This document shows positions 1 to 9,529 of a stretch of 27,498 nt of DNA, piece by piece. This DNA is from Hydnum rufescens UP504 (taxonomy: Eukaryota; Basidiomycota; Agaricomycetes; Cantharellales; Hydnaceae). Position numbers and translations under genes: made by a program. The DNA lies in the NCBI GenBank assembly GCA_014904985.1, contig MU129286.1, positions 8,057 through 35,554 on the forward strand, given 5' to 3'. Below the pieces are notes generated by a model. That model saw only the letters and a list, made by a program, of their open reading frames with translations, did not search any database and was not told where the DNA came from. How positions within the stretch are numbered: the first letter of the stretch is position 1; the number at the start of each line of letters is the position of its first letter.

Positions 1-790
1 TGGCTTCAAAAACGCGAGTCCTCGTCCTCGGAGCGTTCGGCACCAGATGAGGATATGATTTGCTAGTGCGGAATCTCCTCGGTTTCCGCTATCATGATGG
101 GGGTGAATGGTGATGATGAAATGCGTGGGATCTCCTGGAGTACGCACCATGGTGGGGTAAAAGCCGAGCGACCTCCTGTCAGCGAACGCGAATGCAGCAA
201 AGAGTTCGACGAGTGCTTGCGGTTCCTAATTGTACTTGAGTGCCAAGGTATTCATAAATACAAACAAACCCACGGCAATGAAGTCGAATGGCTCGCTCAC
301 GACGACCGAAGAACGACAGCAGAACCATATCCTCGTCGTGGCATTCTCGGGATGCGCAGGGGAGAGCTCGCGACCATGTTCATCGCCTACTGGCTCGCGA
401 GACAACGAGTTGCTCCGTCAGATATTTCCAGCGCCTCTACGGCCTATTGACGTCTGTTCAAACCCTTGATTGAGACAGACTTGTCAGTGAGACGCATTGG
501 TGGGGGGAGGGAACCACAACTAACAAGAGCTTCACGACCACGAAATTGAGATCTTTCTACAGACATGACAGAGAAAGTGGGAGAGACGGAGGACCTGGAA
601 CAATTGGAACGTACCGTGGACAACTAAGGCCTGCCTGTCTTGGAGGTGACTGTGAGTTCAGGACATGAACCAAGAGGCGCACCTTCGGAAGATGCCACAA
701 CCGCGAAATCGCCTCCTCCCCTCATGTTATGAACCCCGATCTCAGTGGGTAGAAAGCATCCCTTTTCGCAATTCGCCACCTCATCAGTTA
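1..790. other. Unassigned stretch before the first FunK1 remnant
   Basis: I recognise no gene here. A 118-codon open frame runs on the plus strand at 94-450, but a second frame at 230-469 is open over much of the same DNA, and neither translation resembles a family I know. The stretch lies directly upstream of a decayed FunK1 exon, so part of it may be more heavily worn sequence of the same pseudogene. I could not align it to the N-terminal or middle part of the better FunK1 copy at 14107-16586. Confidence 0.3.
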
Positions 791-796
791 TGGATA

Positions 797-1256
797 ATTT
801 AAGGGTACGGTACCCTTTATGTCTATTCGCCTCTTGGAGCGTTGGCTCGTCGGCACAATATTTACCATAATCCAACGATGATCTTGAGTCTGGGGCATGG
901 GTGGCCCTGATTGGTGGACTAGAGAAAGCAGTGGCAAATGACGACGGGAACATGTCTGTGACTGAGAAGGACTGGCTGTGTCGCCTGAATTCACCGCGGT
1001 TGATAGTGACCTGGGTCAGAAGCGAGGGATTCTCGTGTGGGCTAATAGGTCGGGATTGGAACTGCATGCATTTTATGGGTTGATAGCTAGATGGTTGTCA
1101 ATCCTCGACAACATAGCGATAGCGGACGAGTTTGGAATTCTGCATGCCGTGTCCGAGGAGCGGTATCGTCACAGCTATCAGACATTCGTTCACGAAGGGC
1201 TCACATGGTTGGAGGCTCACAAGAAAGTACTGTCCATGAATTGGGCGACTGCTTTA
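797..1256 (+). pseudogene. FunK1-type kinase remnant (C-terminal exon)
   Basis: This is a worn copy of the last exon of a fungal-type FunK1 kinase, and it aligns by eye with 16092-16560. It starts after an acceptor-like TTAAG with codons reading GTVPFMSIRLLERW, matching GTIPFMSINLLTRW in the better gene. The nucleotide string ATTTACCATAATCCAACGATG then matches almost exactly, but a one-base loss moves it out of frame. The frame is recovered near 1059 as LHAFYGLIARW and ends with the conserved EERYRHSYQTFVHEGLTWLEAHKK block. About 70 bases between the halves do not align well. The catalytic loop and N-lobe are absent, so it cannot encode an active kinase. The FunK1 assignment is firm; the exact ends are approximate. 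Confidence 0.72.
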
Positions 1257-3437
1257 GATCACAGTAGACACCCAAACATTGGTAGTCGGATTGGAATGAT
1301 ACCCATGCATGGCAGGTCTCCCGGGTTTCAAAAGTACGTTGTGTTGATATAGAAGTAAAGTCTCCAGCTGAAGGGACCGCCAAAACTGAGTGAAAATCCA
1401 TAGGTCTGCGATTTGGATTGGGCACCCATCAATCAGTCCCACAGTATCCTTTGTCTCGTGCTAGGATTGCATGGCCAGGGGGTTGGCTTATATATATGCT
1501 TGATAGTGAATAACACGCAGGACGCACCACCCCAAGCGATAATTGGCCCAAGGCCTTCTCGTCCGAAAAGTGAATCCCACACAAGTCAGTCAACTCGGGA
1601 AGGGCCTGTCCCTACCGCGTCTTGTAGAGACCATTCAGCTCTTGGTATGGCGATCAGATGGGAAAGTCTGATTGGGGCGTGTTCCGTGTAGGGGGAAGGG
1701 CAATGGGTGACCATTGTGGGGGTGGTGTAATTACTATAAGCTGAAAAGATCGAAGCCGACGTGGACCATTATTTGTGTACAGCCAGGTGTTGCTCTTGGG
1801 ACTGCGGGGCATTTTAAGGGTCGGTGTGCGTGTGAGGCGAGTGTTTGAGTTCGTGCAGAGGCGAAGCTTGTGTTGACATTAGACTGAATGAATGCCGGAA
1901 GTGGCTCTAATCTGTAGGTGCTCTTTTGGTGGGTTCTTTCATCAGGGGTGATGTTCGGTGGTCCTTGTGGTGTTGCGCGGAGTATAGTATATCAGAGTGG
2001 TAAGGGTATCCTTTGGACTCAGCAGTGTATCTTAATTCTCGTGTCCCGCTGGGGTGGAGTGTCCTGTTTTCGATGATGGATAGTGTTAAACGGCGACCAT
2101 TTGTTATCCTTTGGTTCAATTGCTAAGCGTCACTCCCAGGGCTCATTGTGCAGGAGGGGATCTTGTGGGAAATTGAACGTGGTCTGCGCAATGTGCCCCT
2201 CCTGGAGTGGACGGTGGTAATTGACCCCCTTATTTTTAATTATCGACGTGGTGAGGAGTTTGCTCGGGTGTATTCGTAGGATTAGCTTACCTTATTCTTT
2301 GAAGGTGGAAGTGGACTAGGAGTCTGGGTGCTTCTTCAGTTTGTCCAAATGTCGAGCAGGGTTTATGATTGTGGGTTTGCAAGGTAGTATGTTTTCGGTC
2401 AGTAAGTAGCGGGGATGTTGTGGGGAAGCTGCATAACCAGATGTGGGGTTCTGTAGCTGGTCGCGCGAGGTTTACTAGTTCGCGTTCTGGTGTTTCCTGT
2501 GTTGCATTCGCGTGAAGTTCTAATCTGAGGAAGTTTCCTAGCGGGTACGCTGTATGATCCTATGTTACTGATTCGAGTTTCGTAAGCACCGGCTATACAG
2601 GTATGCGGTGCGTACGTTGATTGTGTACAGGGTAGGCATAACGGTCAGAAGAGGACAGTGGTGTGTAAGCCGTGTTGTCAGGATGTCAAATGGTACGTGC
2701 GTATAGGTCTGCTTATGCGATTCCAAGTGCGACTTGTGAATTTAGAACTCCGCATCTGCATTTGATGCATCGAACTGGCGTGAGTTACAAAGTGGAAGAC
2801 GCCGCTAGTGTTGCTCAAGATAAGCGATAACAGTTTCAGATTGTGGCAGAGATCTGCTTTTGTACTGACGTGCGCTATCGTTTGATGAGGTTCTCAGTTC
2901 TGATGTGGAATTTGCAAGTTTGATTGGAGATCAGTCCGCAACCTCTGTAGCCGGTCGAAATATTCTTTATTGTATTGATAGATTGGAGATGCACCTTGCC
3001 CAGTATGACGGCTGATATCTGTGGAGAGGTCTGAGAGCGTTTGGGGATGCGATTGTCGCCTTTTTTCTGTCCATTTACTTGCTGAATCGTGTATGAGTGG
3101 TGTGAGAGTAGCCGTTGTCTTGTCCTGGTGTGTGAAATATCCTACTTCTGTCTTCTTCATAGAATGAGAAGGTTCTAGGACACAGCAATGGTGACATTGC
3201 CAGTTACTAGTATCTATTGGTCTGCACAAGGTTCGGCGGGTGGACATTGCGCGTACAGTGTGTGAGACGGCTGGGTGTGTGTTACTGGGGGCTACCCACT
3301 AGATAAACTACAGATGGGGATCCGTTTCGTTGTTTCTTTGTGAGGAAAACTCCGGTGTTTAGGCGCTTCTGCTTTCATATAATGTACTCAATAGTACGCC
3401 TGCTAGGTGTGTCTCCCGCGCCCTCCTCGCTATACAA
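1257..3437. other. G+T-rich stretch without a recognisable gene
   Basis: No open frame here resembles a protein I know, and those present are short and overlap in several frames. In most 60-base lines from about 1700 onward, G plus T on the plus strand clearly outnumber A plus C (for example around 1921-1980 and 2341-2400). The same bias continues through the decayed repeat unit to about 5850. I could not align this stretch to the two repeat units that follow, so it is either an older third copy beyond recognition or unrelated non-coding DNA. Confidence 0.4.
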
Positions 3438-5855
3438 CGCCAACGCAAGCCAATCAGTGATTGGTGCAGGAGTACACTCTTCGAGGTCGAACAAATTACT
3501 GCCTGCTCCCGGTTTTCTGGTGAATAAAAAGGCTATTGGATCATTTACGTGAGGATCTGGGTGATGGTGTTTCAACTTCAGTGAAGGGTTTGTTTCGGTT
3601 TTGTGGGTTCATTAGTTGAGTCAGATGATGACATGAGTGTCGTGTCTTCACTAGGTTTCTGAAGGTGTACATTATTAGTATTCAGTTGGTAGCTCTGTCT
3701 TGGTGCGTTTGAGTGGTTCGTGGGGTGGGAGGTGGGATTGGGTTGTATGATGCAGGACGACCCCGTTTCATACATTCGTCATTCGGTCAGGGATAGGCTT
3801 TTGTAATCCAGTGTCGGGTGTCGCGACGGCAACAGTACTCGCTAGGTGGTCTCTCTGAAATCATTAGACTTGCGCGATTCCACGTCTTCTCTTCGATATA
3901 GCGAAATTGATCTGGGAAGTGCGAGGATGCTCTCACTCGCACCTGGCGGATTGTGATTGCGCATCTTTTGCGTTTTTTATCCATCCTGGCCAGCCGCAAT
4001 GTTAGTCGCTCTCCGGTTTCACCTGTCTTCTTTATGAATGAGTTTGGTGGGAGGACGAGCCTCTGCTCGAATCAGAATGCGATCTGTATCCTCCCATCCT
4101 TATCGTGCTGTGTAGTTGAAGTGGTGTGGAGTGCTTTGTCTGTGTGGCGTGGGGTCTCTCGACTCGGTCGCTCAGTTGGTGAGTGGGTGTGTTGATATTG
4201 TACGCGAGATTGTGGCCATTGCATCTGGAAACTGTGGGGTGTGGCTTGGTGCGTTGTCTGGGCCGCGTGGGCGAGTTGCTCTCGTGGGTGTCTAGGTTCT
4301 GGGCCGGCTCATGTGGGACTCATGGGGTCTTCTCGGACCTGATACTTCCGTGAGTGTGGGTATGTCTACCGATGGTGCGAGGGTTCTGATCTGTCGGTTT
4401 TTCGGGAGGAATGGAGATGAGTTGTGTCCTTCGGGATCGGATGAGCAAGATCTATAGTGCGTTCTCCGTTAATGAGGGGTAGTTTGGATTCCCTGAGAGG
4501 GTGACATAGTAGAGGAATGTGGATCTGCGATGATAACTTTGGTTCTGAGTATTTTATTGAATTATTTCTGATAGGTGGTTGAGCCTCTGGAACCAGATAA
4601 GCTATCATGCGAAGGGGGCGCTTGCAACGTGCTGATGGGTATGCGTCTAAGTAGAATGTGGTTGATCCAGCGAAGTAAACGATGATGAGGCCTCGTTACG
4701 TGTGGCAGTGAGCTCCTTCTTGCAGTATAATAACGTGGTCTAGAAATTTAGGGCCCGCTGAGGTTGCTGGCGCCAGGTAGCCAGTGAGGAACGTGGTTGG
4801 ACGAATGGGGGTGTCGCGCGCTATGCACGCAGGCGAGAGATACCCTGCGTTTTCTGCAGTCGGATGGGCCAAGGGTGGGATACCGTTCGCGGGTCCGAGG
4901 AGTCTGACGCTGCTATAATCTTAGAGAAGTCACAGACTACGGTTAATTTATTTTATGGGTGTGGTCTTATCCATCTAAATGGGCCTGATGTTGTATCGTA
5001 GGTAATATAGTCCATTTATAAATCACTACTGCCATCATTTCGACATGCAGTGTTGTGATTCCTTACTGTAGTCCCCGAAGGTTTCTCGTTGCATGAGTGG
5101 CTCGTGATTCCATTCGCATGTGGAGGATGACCCTAATTCAGTAAGCTGAGCGTTGCCCGCACGCGCGTTTTTATAGTACCTTGTGCGACTTGCTTGGTAT
5201 ATCGTGGGTCTAATGGCGTTCAAACGTGTGTACGCTGGGACAGATTCTGCCATAGTTGTTGGGGTAGGCTTACTTGTCATAGTCTGGTTTTTGGTAAGCG
5301 TCGCTGTTTCGGGGTAGGTAAATTTCCTCCACCAGAGACGTGAGATAATGATCCATGAGAGATTACCGAGGTATGTGGTTGCGTTCCGCCAGGCTGGTAG
5401 TGATAGTTTGCATTACTAGTGTCACATCTTGCTCGACGATGATCCCAGAGGAGTCGGAGTTCTAGTTCACTGGCGATTGTGAAGAGCATTATCTAACGTT
5501 TTGTCTTTGACAGGTACGCCTATGAACCTTTTGGCTTACATCTTTGAATTTTGCTAGATGATCAGTACCATGTGGGTACTGGAGCCGTCTGGTTTTTGCC
5601 TCAGAAAAGACCGTGGGGTTCCTCTTATGTATCCTGAGTCTAGCGACCAGAAGGCTGTGGGCGACAGCTGGGGTGATCTGACGATTAGCACATCAAATAT
5701 GGCTCGGGCATTTGCCATTTGATGAAATATCCATCTCGAAGAAGCTTCTCTGATTCGTCCGGCTTTATGTGTGGGGTTCTATCCGCTCGATCTCTCTTCT
5801 AATTGGATGTTCCGAGCGTTCGCGGTGGTTGAGGCTATGGCAGCGTAAATATTCA
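3438..5855 (+). pseudogene. Decayed first copy of a tandem duplicated unit
   Basis: This stretch is collinear with 5856-7540. Matching anchors in order are 3440 with 5859, about 4034 with 6240 (ATGAATGAGTTTGG and ATGAAGAGTTTGGG), about 4410 with 6475, about 4530 with 6560 (GATAACTTT), about 4590 with 6615 (AAGCTATCATG), 5046 with 6930 (CATGCAGTGTTGTGATTC), 5489 with 7254 (ATCTAACGTT) and 5845 with 7530 (CGTAAATATT). It therefore held the same two coding pieces, the NCWW/coiled-coil protein and the kinase-like exon. Neither is readable now. The unit is about 2.4 kb against 1.7 kb for its neighbour; most of the difference is small extra stretches scattered between anchors. Unit ends are set where the end of unit 1 abuts the start of unit 2. 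Confidence 0.6.
3440..3509. repeat. 70-bp conserved block, copy 1, with CCAAT palindrome
   Basis: This block is identical base for base to 5859-5928, although the units around both copies are badly diverged. At 3450-3464 it holds CCAATCAGTGATTGG, a perfect inverted repeat with a one-base centre that places two CCAAT boxes in opposite orientation. CCAAT is the binding motif of the Hap/NF-Y complex; a promoter role here is inference. Both copies sit at the start of their unit. Confidence 0.85.
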
Positions 5856-5858
5856 ACC

Positions 5859-5928
5859 CCAACGCAAGCCAATCAGTGATTGGTGCAGGAGTACACTCTT
5901 CGAGGTCGAACAAATTACTGCCTGCTCC
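5859..5928. repeat. 70-bp conserved block, copy 2, with CCAAT palindrome
   Basis: This is the second copy of the identical block, with CCAATCAGTGATTGG at 5869-5883. It lies just after the end of unit 1 and about 120 bases before the first plausible start codon (6050) of the NCWW protein remnant. A position upstream of a gene fits a regulatory role. Identity over 70 bases could equally reflect recent gene conversion. Confidence 0.85.
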
Positions 5929-5959
5929 GGTTTTTCCTGAGTAAAATATGGCATTGGGA

Positions 5960-6890
5960 ACGTGATGGTGGTTTCAGACATGAGGGTTTGACCTTTGAGT
6001 TCATTAGAAATGATCGGGCTACAGTCTACATAAAGTTGACGACTTTCGTATGACAACGACCCTATACATCGACGTCAAAGCTTTTAACCTTTCGGGTGCC
6101 GACATACTCGCAGAGTCTCTGGAATCAAGACAGCGAGACCAGTCTCCTCAAAGCGAAAGACTGGATGCAGATCCTCACTCGCAACGAATGCGCCTCGTTT
6201 TTCCATCCCTCACCGCCAAGTAGTCCCCCTCACCTCTCTATGAAGAGTTTGGGAACGACTACTTTCTCGAATGCCAACGATCTGATCCTCCTCCAACTCT
6301 GATTGATGTTATGCTTGTGGTGGGTGCGGTCTCGAAGGCTCGTGAGGAATACCATTTGTGGCAAGCAAACTGTTGGTGGCTTGCCCGCTCGATCCGTGGG
6401 TGCATTGAGCGCCAGTGGAGCCAGGAGTCGGACTCGCCGATACCCGACATCACGATTGCAGGTTCGACGCTAGGATGGAGAGGATTGCCCGGGATCAGGA
6501 CAAGATCTGGCACCATTATAAGGAGTTGGATTCCAGACGGGTAAGTGAATGTGGATTCTCAAGATAACTTTATTCAGTATTTATGAATATTGCTAGGTCG
6601 AAGCCCTGAACCAGAAAGCTATCATGGAAGGGGCGTTGCAACGTGCTGATGATGCTCAAAGGGTGTCACGCGAAAACATAGAGGCCCGTGTCGTGGCGGA
6701 GGCCCAGGAACGTGCAGAAAGGGGTGCCCGCATTGCAGCAGAGGCCAAGGAACGTGTGGAAAGGGGTGCCCGCATCGCGGCCGAAGACGCCCGCGTCGCA
6801 GCGGAGGCCAGGGAACGTGCGGCCGAGGAGCGAGCTGCTAACTTGGAAGCACAACTACGGAATTTAGGTTTGTCTACCACAAATGCCTGA
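5960..6890 (+). pseudogene. Protein with NCWW motif and C-terminal coiled coil, broken
   Basis: I do not recognise a named family. From 6050 a frame opens with MTTTLYIDVKAF and runs to a stop near 6222. The next 230 bases are open and protein-like, with YEEFGNDYFLE followed by EEYHLWQANCWWLARSI. Near 6460 the frame must shift to read DARMERIARDQDKIWHH. A clean intron follows (GTAAGTG donor after CGG at 6541, TTGCTAG acceptor before GTC at 6598), phase 0. The last exon is an Ala/Glu/Arg-rich coiled coil of about 90 residues ending at the stop near 6890, with a 14-residue repeat AEAQERAERGARIA. One in-frame stop and one frame shift suggest a pseudogene, unless a further intron hides them. The worn sister copy is at 3438-5855. 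Confidence 0.5.
6696..6779 (+). repeat. Two 42-bp direct repeats encoding coiled-coil heptads
   Basis: Units 6696-6737 and 6738-6779 differ at only a few bases and each encodes 14 residues, exactly two heptads. A third, more diverged partial unit follows to about 6825. A repeat length that is a multiple of 7 codons keeps both the reading frame and the coiled-coil register, so the coil probably grew by in-frame duplication. Confidence 0.7.
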
Positions 6891-7104
6891 TGTTTACGTA
6901 GGTAATTAGTCCAACCTCTCCTCCAACATGCAGTGTTGTGATTCTATGTATCCCCGAATTTCTGTCTGATCTCGTGTTCATCGCTGCGAGGATGACCCTA
7001 ATTCAGTCCATCTAGGGCTTGCCCGCACGCGCTTGAATCCCTTGCCTATGGATTCTATAGCTCACGTAGTTCGCGGGACGATTCAGCCACTACTTCTGTC
7101 ATAG

Positions 7105-7429
7105 TTGGGTTTGACTCGCTTCGGGGAATACATCACCCCAGGACTTAGAAATGACATTGATACCGAGTATTGTGAGCGTCGCCTGTTAGTGATCTAACAG
7201 TGCTGCACTCTTCTCGACAGATCCCAAGGGGTTCATTCACGGAGATGTGAAGCAATCTAACGTTGTCTTTGACATAGCTATGAACTTTTGGTTCATTGAT
7301 TTTGCTGAGACCATACTGGAGTCTGAGCCGTCTTCTTCCCAGAAAACGGGTTCTTCTTTATCCTGTACACCCGAGCTGTGGGCAGCTGGGATGACAATTA
7401 GGCACATCAATACCGGGCGTTTGCCATAA
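7105..7429 (+). pseudogene. Kinase-like exon with HGDVKxSN catalytic loop
   Basis: At about 7215, after the acceptor-like TTCTCGACAG, the frame reads PKGFIHGDVKQSNVVFD and then MNFWFIDFAE. This has the layout of a kinase catalytic loop (HGD, K two residues on, N) followed by a metal-binding IDF in place of DFG, and CTPELW may be the APE-like segment. The frame ends at a stop near 7429. Upstream, at 7111-7180, LTRFGEYITPGLRND is open and looks like the preceding kinase segment, but a stop separates the two, so an intron or a lesion lies between. HGD instead of HRD is common in aminoglycoside/choline-kinase-like and in divergent fungal kinases. No ATP-binding lobe is visible nearby. The worn sister sequence is at about 5480-5720. 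Confidence 0.5.
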
Positions 7430-7574
7430 TATCATCGAAGAAGCCCTGGATCGCCCTTTTGAGGTGGGTCTTCGGCTCGATCTCAGTCTAATTGGAGACG
7501 ACGTTGTCGGGGCTCTGGTCCGTAAATATTTAGCCTGAGCATGCGCTGTTTCTTATTACACGCGGTTTTTTTCT

Positions 7575-7790
7575 AAAATGGGTAAACCTTCCCCCTTCGC
7601 TCGCTCTCACAATTTCGACCTTCATGATTCATCTGGCAGGGCGTGGCGTCCTGACTTGTCGAAATCTGATCTGACGAGTAATCCGTTGCATTGGCCAGAT
7701 GTAATATAATGGTGCGGGGAACCCGGCGAGGATTCGACGGTACGGACAATTCTCGACAGTGTGAGAGGATTCTGAGTCTGCAGCCGCAAG
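7575..7790 (+). pseudogene. FunK1 N-terminal fragment C, inverted
   Basis: The plus strand reads FARSHNFDLHDSSGRAW and, after PDLS, KSDLTSNPLHWPDV, before a stop near 7710. This matches the minus-strand fragments A (8175-7963) and B (8890-8676), whose equivalents are FDVHGSSGAIR and SNPLHRSDVK. Nucleotide similarity continues to about 7790. It lies opposite to A with about 170 bases between, so C and A form an imperfect inverted repeat. Only the PD part of the N-terminal domain survives. Confidence 0.55.
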
Positions 7791-7962
7791 AACAAAGGGG
7801 TGGGAGGGGACATGGAGCAAGGTCCCCCCAAGCTAAATATAAGGAGCAGGATATTGAACTCCATTTTATGCATCCCACGTATACTGGCGACGCGATAGGC
7901 CTAAAGTGACCAAACCAATGTTCCCTCATCCGTAGTCCATCAGAGTCCCGATGTGCAAATGT

Positions 7963-8400
7963 TTGACGTTGCAGACGAAGTGGTAGGCAGCATTGCGGAA
8001 CGAGCAGAGTTGGAGCCCTCTTGCAATTTCGATAATTGTCACGCGCTGTCGAATCCTTGTTTGGCCACACCATCATTACGTCAGACCAGTGCTCATCCGA
8101 TCAGATTTTGACGAGAAAACAATGTCAGGCCACCGGACTGCGCCAGATGAACCGCGAACGTCGAAATTGACATGAGGGCAAGCGAAGATGGAAGGCTGTG
8201 TGCTTTCGGCTTGGTAATAGCCGCTAAAACGTGGTTTACAAGGAGTGTGAAGGGCTCATAACGTCCGACCTCTGAGTTCTTTAAGGAGGCATCAAATTTG
8301 GCAAAGTACTCCAGTGTCTCTTGGCTCTGGCGTGCGACGAGTTGGAGTCACAGTGGGCGAGGCATACTTGATCTTTGGATGAAATCCCCAAGCCTCATCA
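7963..8400 (-). pseudogene. FunK1 N-terminal fragment A
   Basis: Read on the minus strand, this stretch aligns with fragment B at a constant offset of about 713 bases (7963 with 8676; 8330 with about 9050). Readable pieces are SQETLEYFAKFDASLK, RYEPFTLLVNHVLAA and, in another frame, FDVRGSSGAVRWPDIVF. The last keeps the RWPD that is broken in fragment B. Several frame shifts and stops separate the pieces. It begins where fragment B ends, so the two are tandem copies on the same strand. Confidence 0.55.
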
Positions 8401-8431
8401 TTAAAGGTTGAGATACTCATCAGGAATTGAA

Positions 8432-9522
8432 CGAGCAAGAACCTTGAGACTTCATAGCGCCTACACGGTCCTACTACCAGAGGCGGAGCCTCGATCCAAG
8501 AACCATCCCAAGAATTACATGGGTGCGATAGTGTCCATGGACAAAGGATTCAAGAGCGTACGATGCAAGCTGCAGTTCGACTGACTTGGCATCACCACCC
8601 ATCGTCCGGGGAGCTTTATTGGGCATCCTGTCACTCGTCAACAAGTCATGCAGGCATTTAGAGCCAGTGCTGCCGTTTGACGCTGCAGAGGAAGTGGTAG
8701 ATTGCATTGCGGAACGAGTAGGGTCCTGCAATTTCGAGAATTGACCCGTACTCTTGGGCCTTTGCTTGGCCTTAAATTCCAACACCATCTTTACGTCCGA
8801 CCGGTGCAATGGATTACTCTGCATATGATCGGAGTCTGATGAGAAGACGACATCAGATCAGGTTACCGAATGGCGCCAGACGAACCGTGCACGTCGAATG
8901 TGTCATGAGAGTGAGCGAAGATGGAAGGCTTTGAACTTTTCTGGCACGCGCCAGCTGCCAAAATATGGGTTACTAGGATCGTGAAAGGCTGGTAATGTTC
9001 AACTTCAGATTTCTTTAAGGAGATATTGAATTTAGCGAGATGTTCGAGAGTCTCTGGGTCCTGGTATATTGCTTCCAAATCAACGTCATGCGGAGACTTG
9101 AATTCGAAAACACCCACAAGAAAATTTTTGAACACGATTATTGTTGGGTTTTTGGTATCGTTTTCGAGGAGAGAGTACAATGGGTCTTTATGCCGATCAT
9201 TGGGGGCATTTCCCGATACATTCTTACTGAAAGGTGTCGAGGAAGGTTGGGTGGAACGCGCGGTATTTGCAGGTGGCGGAGTGGATTGATTGAGATGATG
9301 GGTTGCGTGTTCGGCTGCATGTGGAGTGGTGTCGCCTATGGTTGTGTCTCCGGCATCATTTATTGGAACCTCGCTAGCGGTATCTGACTGATCGCCTGAC
9401 CCGGATACTGTAGCAGTGCGAGGTCAGCGTGCCTGCTACAATCAAGTAAATCGCACAAACTTGCCATGCGAAGTGCTAGTGGTTGGATCGTAAAGAAACG
9501 GACGATCATTGGGTTTGGACAT
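8432..9522 (-). pseudogene. FunK1 N-terminal half, fragment B
   Basis: A start codon at 9522 opens MSKPNDRPFLYDP. A likely short intron (acceptor GCTACAG) leads into a long open stretch from about 9415 to 8863 with a Ser/Thr/Pro-rich linker, then DPETLEHLAKFNISLK, HYQPFTILVTHILAAG and DVHGSSGAIR. A TGG-to-TAA stop and a duplicated CTGAT (about 8852-8861) break the frame just at the PD motif. The frame resumes as DVVFSSDSDHMQ, then VLEFKAK, and ends QLASYALESFVHGHYRTHV...RLRLW. The next codons are TAG TAG GAC CGT, where the family usually has YYDR, so two tyrosine codons appear to have become stops. The kinase domain itself is missing. Plus-strand open frames at 9026-9387 are its shadows. Confidence 0.68.
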
Positions 9523-9529
9523 ATTGATT

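Noticed and set aside
1413..1691. 92-codon plus-strand frame
   Set aside because: No motif, no similarity to the neighbouring FunK1 copy, and it lies in decayed DNA with many short overlapping frames.
6656..6880. Minus-strand Ser/Ala/Arg-rich frame opposite the coiled coil
   Set aside because: It is the antisense of a heptad-repeat coding region, and the plus frame has the splice site and coil periodicity.
9026..9387. Plus-strand open frames over FunK1 fragment B
   Set aside because: The minus strand has the family motifs (HYQPFTILVTHILAAG and others), so these are antisense shadows.
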